Assembly (NCBI GenBank): GCA_003453435.1
Contig: DMLH01000082.1
Coordinates: 1-11,436 of the forward strand
Source: Clostridiales bacterium
GTDB lineage: Bacteria; Bacillota; Clostridia; Christensenellales; UBA1242
DNA: 11,436 nt
Direction: 5' to 3'
Part shown: in pieces, positions 1 to 4,356 of the stretch
How positions within the stretch are numbered: the stretch's first letter is position 1
How the letters are laid out: each line of letters starts with the position of its first letter
Position numbers and translations under genes: made by a program
Notes under the pieces: generated by a model
Database searches by the model: none
What the model was told of the DNA's origin: nothing
Seen by the model: the letters and a program-made list of their open reading frames with translations, nothing else

Positions 1-2
1 TA

Positions 3-122
3 TCCAATGAAATTCAATCTTATAAGATATTTAATAATTTTTTTAAATATTTAATTTTTAAACTTACTTTTATGCGCATAAACTCAAACAGTTTTTACAA
101 ATTTCGTCAAAAGATGTCATAA
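3..122 (+). CDS. Possible 3' tail of an upstream gene (partial)
   Basis: This frame is open from the window edge for 39 codons and ends at a TAA (120–122), 31 bases before the next start codon. That spacing would suit co-transcribed genes. The residues are mostly Phe, Lys, Asn and Ile, as expected of translated AT-rich DNA, and no family can be recognised. A run this long without a stop is only mildly unusual at this base composition, so it may be chance. Otherwise positions 1–153 hold no clear gene, terminator or convincing promoter. Confidence 0.25.
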   Translation, partial: SNEIQSYKIFNNFFKYLIFKLTFMRINSNSFYKFRQKMS

Positions 123-153
123 CAGTTATTGGTAAATATGTTAATATATATTT

Positions 154-1293
154 ATGGCTGAAAAAGTTGTAAATAGTGATATTGAATTTGCGTATGTTAG
201 TGAAAATTCCGAAATTGAACTTAAAAGAGAATTAGAAAAATATTTTCTGTATCAAAACATACTTATTATTGATAAATATTTTGAATATGGCAGTATTATT
301 GAAAAATTAAAACATAATACAAAGTGCAACATAATTGTTGAAAGAGATATACGCAAAGTGAATAATTTTGAAATATTTTCATGCATAATTAATGTTAATT
401 GTAGCGATTTAGATTTCACAAAAATGGTTTGCTATGAAAATAATATTCCTTACATTTTGGCATTAACTAAAGTTTATGATGCCTTTTGCTTTAAAAGTTT
501 TATATACGATAAATTTAGCGTTAAAAAAACAAATTATCCAATTGGTATAATATTTTCTTTAAATACGTCTTTTAAAAACACTAAGTTAATATGTCAAAGT
601 ATTTTGGAAATAAGCAGTTTGTCTTTTTTTGTGTTGCAAAATAAAATTTGCAGTTTGTTTTTTATGGAAACAAATTCAAATCCAATTTCAGTTCAATATA
701 AAAAAATTCTAAAAGAACTTATAGACATTTTGCAAAACAAAGAAAATATAGATATTAAGTATTATAAAAACATTTTAAGTTTATATTTAAGTTATGCAAT
801 TTTAGTATCAAAATTTCAACCCGATGTACTAGATAATTTAATGTGCATTTATAAAACTTATTGCAATAAAAAGAATATAATTGAAGCGAAATATGCTTTT
901 GTTTTGATTATTACATCATTAGAAAAAAACTTTTTTAAATTTTATAATACAAGTTTTAAAAATCAAATAAATTATAAAAAACACCAAGATTTTATGAAGT
1001 CTTTAAACCTTAAACCCCAATTTAATTCCTCTGTTTTGCCAAGTGCAAAAGTCGGCTTTTTAATAACTGAATTTCGAAATAAATTTTTAAGTTATATAAA
1101 AACAGAATTGGCATTTCAAGATGTAATAAAAAATCAAGTTGCAGAAATAGATGTAGATTATTTATTTGAGACCTTTTCAAATTTTGCATCTTTAAATGTG
1201 ACAAATTATATTAATATTGAACAGGATATATTTAAATCGCAAAACTTTTTGACAATATTGTTTAATGAGGGTTTGCTTAATTTTGATTTTTAA
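154..1293 (+). CDS. Hypothetical protein, possibly a degenerate glycerol-1-phosphate dehydrogenase / Fe-ADH-fold pseudoenzyme
   Basis: This 379-residue soluble protein has no signal peptide or membrane segment. The order of its elements resembles the sn-glycerol-1-phosphate dehydrogenase / iron-containing alcohol dehydrogenase fold. A beta strand and helix that would form the nucleotide domain lie at about 34–62. A strand (CIINVNC, 77–83) sits where the family has its GGGS..D NAD-binding loop. NNIPYILALTKVYDAF (96–111) parallels the family's 'lPyi.vPT..s.dgf' segment, and YPIGIIF (128–134) parallels 'P.aii.d'. A helical domain follows, in which YLSYAIL (211–217) parallels 'lilSGlam'. The Gly-rich loop and the metal-binding Asp and His residues of active enzymes are not visible, so catalysis is unlikely if the match is real. 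No Shine-Dalgarno site precedes the ATG, and an in-frame stop at 142–144 rules out an earlier start. The fold assignment is my own motif comparison; the alternative is an unrelated lineage-specific protein. That this is a real gene is fairly sure; the function is unknown. Confidence 0.75.
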   Translation: MAEKVVNSDIEFAYVSENSEIELKRELEKYFLYQNILIIDKYFEYGSIIEKLKHNTKCNIIVERDIRKVNNFEIFSCIINVNCSDLDFTKMVCYENNIPYILALTKVYDAFCFKSFIYDKFSVKKTNYPIGIIFSLNTSFKNTKLICQSILEISSLSFFVLQNKICSLFFMETNSNPISVQYKKILKELIDILQNKENIDIKYYKNILSLYLSYAILVSKFQPDVLDNLMCIYKTYCNKKNIIEAKYAFVLIITSLEKNFFKFYNTSFKNQINYKKHQDFMKSLNLKPQFNSSVLPSAKVGFLITEFRNKFLSYIKTELAFQDVIKNQVAEIDVDYLFETFSNFASLNVTNYINIEQDIFKSQNFLTILFNEGLLNFDF

Positions 1294-1332
1294 GATTTAG
1301 CCCTATCAAATCAAATTTACATTAAAATTATT

Positions 1333-1360
1333 GCTTAATTATTAAAAAAATGGCAATAAT
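1333..1360 (+). promoter_or_regulatory. Candidate sigma-F-type promoter of the YwmB-like gene
   Basis: GCTTA (1333–1337) is followed after 14 bases by GGCAATAAT (1352–1360). The second element fits the B. subtilis sigma-F -10 pattern as I recall it (GGNNANANT), and the first is close to GYATA. The same 14-base spacing recurs before spoIIQ. The -10 ends six bases before the ATG at 1367, so the mRNA would be nearly or fully leaderless, and no Shine-Dalgarno site is present. AT-rich chance matches are possible. Confidence 0.35.
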
Positions 1361-1366
1361 TTTTTT

Positions 1367-1846
1367 ATGAATTCAATAAAAATTAAATTTGCTGTTTATT
1401 GTTTAGTTTTGTTTTGCATTGTTTTGGTTCCAACAACAAGCCCAGTTTTTTACGATAAGAATTGCAACGATAATATTACATATTTTTTTTACACCAACAA
1501 AATTGATTATGATATTGAAAATGCCAATCTTATTTCAAATGGTAATGCAACAATTGTGGCATGTGATTACAAATGTAATAGAGCAATAAAAAAAATGTTA
1601 CCTGAAGTTTATGGAGAGAGCATTAGAATAACTAACTATTCAAGTGATACACTAAAATATATTTTAAATAAGTACACAAATAGCATAGTTCAAACAGAAA
1701 ATATGGATAAATATAATTTTATTTATTGCTACGATGAAACATTGCCAAAATACGTCACATTAAATAATGAAAAAGTTAATATTCAAATAGCAATTAATAA
1801 TAGTGAAATAAATATTGGATATCCTTTGATTTTAAATGGATACTAA
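1367..1846 (+). CDS. YwmB-like membrane-anchored/secreted protein of the sporulation locus
   Basis: This 159-residue protein has a Lys-containing N-terminus and a hydrophobic segment at about 7–21, so it is exported or anchored by an uncleaved signal. The rest is a small alpha/beta domain. The C-terminal part, with VNIQIAI (137–143) leading to INIGYPLI (148–155) and a final Tyr, resembles the end of YwmB-family proteins ('vNlqiA…i.lGtPii…Y'). YwmB lies just upstream of murAA–spoIID–spoIIQ in Bacillus, and here the gene ends 55 bases before spoIIQ, which supports the call. It is shorter than Bacillus YwmB (about 240 residues). It has six Cys, including CDYKC at 66–70; disulfides are possible but unproven. 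The start is the first ATG in frame with the hydrophobic leader; an ATG at 1350 is in another frame and stops quickly. The biochemical role of YwmB is not known to me. The family call is moderate; the gene itself is likely real. Confidence 0.7.
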   Translation: MNSIKIKFAVYCLVLFCIVLVPTTSPVFYDKNCNDNITYFFYTNKIDYDIENANLISNGNATIVACDYKCNRAIKKMLPEVYGESIRITNYSSDTLKYILNKYTNSIVQTENMDKYNFIYCYDETLPKYVTLNNEKVNIQIAINNSEINIGYPLILNGY

Positions 1847-1856
1847 AAAAATTATT

Positions 1857-1884
1857 GTATATAAAAAAAAATTGTGTCAATAAT
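1857..1884 (+). promoter_or_regulatory. Candidate sigma-F-type promoter of spoIIQ
   Basis: GTATA (1857–1861) matches the sigma-F -35 element. After 14 bases, GTCAATAAT (1876–1884) matches eight of nine positions of GGNNANANT. Transcription would start near 1890, just ahead of the GGAGG ribosome site (1893–1897). B. subtilis spoIIQ is sigma-F dependent, which fits. The match rests on a remembered consensus. Confidence 0.4.
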
Positions 1885-1901
1885 CATGCTATGGAGGAAT
1901 T

Positions 1902-2504
1902 ATGGAGAACGAAAATGTGCAAAATAACAAAAAGAAAATAAGTTTTAAAAGTGTGGTATCAAAATATGGCTACTATATTGCTTTGGCAATTTTAATACTT
2001 TTGCTTGCACTTGCAATTGTGTTAACAAGTTTAAATGGAAAAAATGATGTTGAAGAAGTTCAACCTACAAACGCCGAGGTAATAACTTTTGCATCACCGG
2101 TTGTTAATGTAAATGTTTTAAAAGGATATAGTGACACTGAATTGCAGTACAACAAAACTTTAAATGTTTGGGAGCTTCATAGGGGAGTTGATTTTGCTGC
2201 AGATATTGGCACTGACGTGTTTGCATGCTATGATGGCAAGGTCACAAAAATAACAAACAACTTATTAAATGGAACAGTGATAGAAATTGACCATGGCAAT
2301 GGTTTAAAAACATGCTATGGCAGTTTGGATAGCGTTGCAAGTGTAAACGTTGGCGATATTGTTAAAAAAGGTGACATCATTGGCAAGGCAAGCAATACGG
2401 CAACAAGTGAAGTAAGTGAAACCGGCGAAGTACACTTTGAAGTTTGGAAAGACGGTGCTCTTGTAGACCCTGCAAGTTATTTAGATATTTCAACAACGAA
2501 ATAA
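1902..2504 (+). CDS. spoIIQ: Stage II sporulation protein Q (forespore membrane protein, LytM/M23 domain)
   Basis: SpoIIQ is a forespore membrane protein whose extracellular LytM domain docks with mother-cell SpoIIIAH to form the channel between the two cells during engulfment. This 200-residue copy has a short Lys-rich cytoplasmic N-terminus, one membrane helix (about 24–44), a linker, and a LytM-like domain (about 62–195) ending in VHFEVWKDG..VDP.SYL. The zinc-ligand pattern HxxxD is present (H93, D97), as is the last ligand His (H178). The two positions that are catalytic His in active LytM enzymes appear to be Ser (CYGSL, S141) and Glu (EVH, E176), so hydrolysis is doubtful. This differs from B. 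subtilis SpoIIQ, which as I recall lacks the first zinc ligand. The start is set by GGAGG at 1893–1897, four bases upstream of the ATG. A strong terminator follows at once. The call is supported by spoIIID nearby; a generic M23 peptidase is the alternative. Confidence 0.85.
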   Translation: MENENVQNNKKKISFKSVVSKYGYYIALAILILLLALAIVLTSLNGKNDVEEVQPTNAEVITFASPVVNVNVLKGYSDTELQYNKTLNVWELHRGVDFAADIGTDVFACYDGKVTKITNNLLNGTVIEIDHGNGLKTCYGSLDSVASVNVGDIVKKGDIIGKASNTATSEVSETGEVHFEVWKDGALVDPASYLDISTTK

Positions 2505-2508
2505 AAAA

Positions 2509-2540
2509 AAGCCTAAAGAAATTTAGGCTTTTATTTTTTT
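2509..2540 (+). terminator. Intrinsic terminator after spoIIQ
   Basis: AAGCCTAAA (2509–2517) pairs perfectly with TTTAGGCTT (2522–2530) around a GAAA tetraloop, which is of the stable GNRA type. A T-rich tail follows (TTATTTTTTT, 2531–2540). It begins five bases after the spoIIQ stop, so it separates spoIIQ from the ACP unit. Confidence 0.92.
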
Positions 2541-2550
2541 ATAAGTAAAT

Positions 2551-2581
2551 TTGTCAGTAATTTTTAACAATATGATATAAT
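2551..2581 (+). promoter_or_regulatory. Upstream sigma-A-type promoter of the ACP gene
   Basis: TTGTCA (2551–2556) and TATAAT (2576–2581) are separated by 19 bases, which is longer than ideal. The -10 is preceded by TG plus one base (2573–2575), an extended -10 that can compensate. It lies just after the spoIIQ terminator and upstream of a second promoter. Confidence 0.55.
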
Positions 2582-2600
2582 AAAAAACACAAAAAATCAC

Positions 2601-2629
2601 TTTACAAATTATTGATAAAGTTGTATAAT
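2601..2629 (+). promoter_or_regulatory. Main sigma-A-type promoter of the ACP gene
   Basis: TTTACA (2601–2606) and a consensus TATAAT (2624–2629) are separated by the ideal 17 bases. Transcription should start near 2636, leaving a leader of about 18 bases that contains the GGAGG ribosome site at 2644–2648. Confidence 0.8.
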
Positions 2630-2653
2630 GTTAATGTTAGTTTGGAGGATATT

Positions 2654-2887
2654 ATGTGTTTCGAAAGAGTTAAACAACTTATTTGTGAACAATTGGGCAA
2701 GGCACCAGAAAAAGTAACAATGGAGACAAGAATTGTTGATGATTTGGGCGCTGACAGTCTTGATGTTGTTGAAATGCTAATGGCGCTTGAAGATGAATAT
2801 GGAATTTCGCTTCCAGATGAAGTTGCAATGAAATTACAGACAGTTGGCGACATTGTTAATTATATTGACGAAAATACTGCAAAATAA
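2654..2887 (+). CDS. acpP: Acyl carrier protein
   Basis: ACP is the small acidic cytosolic protein that carries growing acyl chains on a 4'-phosphopantetheine arm in fatty-acid and phospholipid synthesis. The 77-residue product has the family length and the signature DDLGADSLDVVEM; S35 is the attachment serine. The following EDEYGISLPDE and a TVGDIVNYI helix complete the four-helix fold. The start is set by GGAGG (2644–2648), five bases before the ATG at 2654. A longer reading from 2612 would run over the -10 and the ribosome site, so it is rejected. It has two promoters and its own terminator, so it is transcribed separately from spoIIQ and spoIIID although it lies between them. Two Cys (C2, C11) near the N-terminus are uncommon in ACPs. 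No fatty-acid synthesis genes adjoin it, and a second ACP elsewhere in the genome is possible. Confidence 0.95.
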   Translation: MCFERVKQLICEQLGKAPEKVTMETRIVDDLGADSLDVVEMLMALEDEYGISLPDEVAMKLQTVGDIVNYIDENTAK

Positions 2888-2903
2888 TCAAATTTAAAAT
2901 TTA

Positions 2904-2931
2904 AACAAGGCATCCGCCTTGTTTTTTATTT
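2904..2931 (+). terminator. Intrinsic terminator after the ACP gene
   Basis: AACAAGGC (2904–2911) pairs with GCCTTGTT (2916–2923) around an ATCC loop and is followed by TTTTATT. It begins 17 bases after the ACP stop codon and isolates ACP from spoIIID. Confidence 0.9.
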
Positions 2932-3061
2932 GCATAATTTAAAATGATTATTTTTTAAATTTTATGTAACTATAAATTTTTAGTTAAAGGATATTTTTAT
3001 AATTTAATATAAAATTTATCTGTTTTTATAAAATCTATCAAAAGTTATAACAAGTTAAAAT

Positions 3062-3078
3062 ATGACAAATTCTGTCAT
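3062..3078. repeat. Short dyad upstream of spoIIID
   Basis: ATGACA (3062–3067) and TGTCAT (3073–3078) form a perfect inverted repeat around AATTC, followed by a T run (3079–3083). It could be an operator or a weak terminator/attenuator ahead of spoIIID, whose ATG is 45 bases downstream. The rest of 2932–3107 is very AT-rich; I see no clear promoter or gene there. Confidence 0.4.
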
Positions 3079-3122
3079 TTTTTTATATTTTTCTTAATAC
3101 ATTACTTTTGAGGTTTTTGTAT

Positions 3123-3377
3123 ATGAAAGATATTTATTTAAGAACAAAACAACTTGCCCAGTTTGTTGTTGCAACAAAATCAACAGTGAGAAAAGCAGCA
3201 CAAGTATTTGGCATATCAAAAAGCACAGTTCACTATGATTTAACAAGGCGCTTGCTTCATTTTGACACTGCACTTTATTTAAAAGTAAAAATGGTTTTAG
3301 AAAAAAATTTAAATGAAAGAAGTATGCGAGGGGGGCTGGCAACAAAAGTAAAGTACAGATTGCTGAAGAACAAATAA
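3123..3377 (+). CDS. spoIIID: Stage III sporulation transcriptional regulator SpoIIID
   Basis: SpoIIID is a small DNA-binding protein of the mother cell that activates or represses sigma-E and sigma-K genes. The 84-residue product matches the family along its length: an N-terminal helix; TKSTVRKAAQVFGISKSTVHYDL (about 18–40), which is the helix-turn-helix with its conserved SKSTVH recognition helix; and the C-terminal MRGG.ATK.KY block, which is the basic tail used in DNA contact. The family is usually 80–95 residues. The ATG at 3123 is chosen because GAGG (3110–3113) lies nine bases upstream and because MKDIYLRTKQ aligns with the start of known SpoIIID. An upstream TTG at 3108 overlaps the ribosome site and is rejected. 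It is monocistronic here, between the ACP terminator and a convergent terminator. No convincing sigma-E promoter was found upstream. Confidence 0.93.
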   Translation: MKDIYLRTKQLAQFVVATKSTVRKAAQVFGISKSTVHYDLTRRLLHFDTALYLKVKMVLEKNLNERSMRGGLATKVKYRLLKNK

Positions 3378-3406
3378 TACTGTTGATACAAATTATTAAT
3401 AGTACT

Positions 3407-3434
3407 AAAAATGACGAGTAATATCGTCATTTTT
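3407..3434. terminator. Bidirectional terminator between spoIIID and the TtcA-family gene
   Basis: AAAAATGACGA (3407–3417) pairs perfectly with TCGTCATTTTT (3424–3434) around a six-base loop. The A tract on one arm and the T tract on the other let it act for both converging genes: spoIIID ends at 3377, and the - strand gene ends at 3464. Confidence 0.8.
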
Positions 3435-3463
3435 CAAATGCACAAAATTAATATTATAATTTA

Positions 3464-4189
3464 TTATTTTTCTATAAATTTGTCATAAAGGTTATTTCTT
3501 TCTGGGTGCAAAATTGCGCTTAAAATGTTTTTTTGTACTCCAGGAATATCCTTATTGATACAGCGTATCAAATCTTTCATGTATTCTCTTTGCGTGTGTT
3601 TATCGGCAGGACAGTTGCTTTTTATAACGGGCATGTGCTTACTGACTGCAATAATATCTTTTTCAAAAACCATAATCATTGGCCTAATAACTTTTAAAGG
3701 ATTATCAGTCAGTTGCATTATGGGAGAAAAGGTATTAAACCTGCTTTCATAAAATAATGACATAAACAGTGTTTCAATTAAGTCATCTGCATGATGACCA
3801 AGTGCAACTTTGTTAAATCCTAATTTGTTTGCAGTTGTGTTTAAGTAGCCTCGTCTTAAATTGGCGCATAATGCACATGGGTTTGTTTCTTTTCTTATTT
3901 CAAACACAACTTTGTTTATTGTGGAATTAACAACAATTAGTTCAACGCCAAGTGTTTTGCAATATTCTTTAATTGCACTATAGTCAGTTTTGCCATCAAA
4001 CAAATCAATTGCTATGGCTCCAAGTTCAAATTTTTTGGGATAAAACTTTTGTAGCATAGACATGCATGTCAAAAGCGTTAAACTATCTTTTCCTCCTGAT
4101 ATGCCAACCGCAATTTTATCACCATCTTCTATAAGGTTATACTGCTCACAAATTTTTCTAACTTTTCCTAGTACTTGTTTAATTTTCAT
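3464..4189 (-). CDS. TtcA-family PP-loop ATPase (tRNA 2-thiocytidine biosynthesis type)
   Basis: TtcA-family enzymes use ATP to adenylate a tRNA base and replace oxygen with sulfur; TtcA makes 2-thiocytidine at position 32 with an iron-sulfur cluster. The 241-residue product has the N-terminal 'Y.lIEDGDKIAVGISGGKDS' block with the PP-loop SGGKDS (31–36), the central CALC motif (C105, C108) followed by LRRGYL, and GHHADD (131–136). C193 (SNCPAD) sits where TtcA has its third cluster-ligand Cys. All three expected cluster Cys are therefore present. It is shorter than E. coli TtcA (about 310 residues), as is common in Firmicutes relatives. The exact tRNA target cannot be read from the sequence, so no gene symbol is given. 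There is no Shine-Dalgarno site, and its promoter suggests a leaderless message. It converges with spoIIID and diverges from the giant lipoprotein gene. Confidence 0.9.
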   Translation of the reverse strand: MKIKQVLGKVRKICEQYNLIEDGDKIAVGISGGKDSLTLLTCMSMLQKFYPKKFELGAIAIDLFDGKTDYSAIKEYCKTLGVELIVVNSTINKVVFEIRKETNPCALCANLRRGYLNTTANKLGFNKVALGHHADDLIETLFMSLFYESRFNTFSPIMQLTDNPLKVIRPMIMVFEKDIIAVSKHMPVIKSNCPADKHTQREYMKDLIRCINKDIPGVQKNILSAILHPERNNLYDKFIEK

Positions 4190-4195
4190 GGTGAA

Positions 4196-4224
4196 ATTAT
4201 ATCACAAAATAAACTCATGTGCAA
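4196..4224 (-). promoter_or_regulatory. Sigma-A-type promoter of the TtcA-family gene
   Basis: On the - strand, TTGCAC (4224–4219) and TATAAT (4201–4196) are separated by 17 bases, with an extended -10 (TGATATAAT). Only six bases (TTCACC) lie between the -10 and the ATG, so the predicted start point is the A of the start codon. Confidence 0.8.
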
Positions 4225-4263
4225 TTTTTTATAAAAAATATATATATTTTTATATAAATTCGG

Positions 4264-4292
4264 TTGCCATAAAACAAAAATGGATATATAAT
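4264..4292 (+). promoter_or_regulatory. Sigma-A-type promoter of the giant lipoprotein gene
   Basis: TTGCCA (4264–4269) and TATAAT (4287–4292) are separated by the ideal 17 bases. Transcription should begin near 4299, giving an AT-rich leader of about 58 bases that contains GAGG at 4348–4351, five bases before the ATG. An AT-only near-palindrome at 4231–4253 lies between this promoter and the divergent one and could act as an UP element for both. Confidence 0.75.
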
Positions 4293-4356
4293 TTTATTGC
4301 AGGAAAATATTTTATATATAAATATATAAAAATGCATAAGATAAAGCGAGGTTATT

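Noticed and set aside
77..84. CATAAACT, a match to the sigma-E -10 pattern upstream of the first gene
   Set aside because: No -35 element lies at a suitable distance; the nearest candidate is 27 bases away.
70..120. Mini-ORF on the - strand encoding a 16-residue Cys-rich peptide (MTSFDEICKNCLSLCA)
   Set aside because: It has no ribosome site, promoter or neighbouring maturation gene; a frame this short is expected by chance.
1885..1891. CATGCTA, close to a sigma-G -10 before spoIIQ
   Set aside because: It is too near the ribosome site and too far from the GTATA element; the sigma-F-type reading fits better.
2612..2653. Longer N-terminus for the ACP gene starting at 2612
   Set aside because: It would include the -10 box and the GGAGG site, and ACPs start close to the position given by the ATG at 2654.
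3048..3054. TAACAAG, a partial match to a SpoIIID binding site (GGACAAG) upstream of spoIIID
   Set aside because: Only five of seven bases match, and AT-rich DNA gives such matches often.
3525..3752. Open frame on the + strand opposite the TtcA-family gene
   Set aside because: It is a shadow of a well-supported - strand gene with intact motifs.
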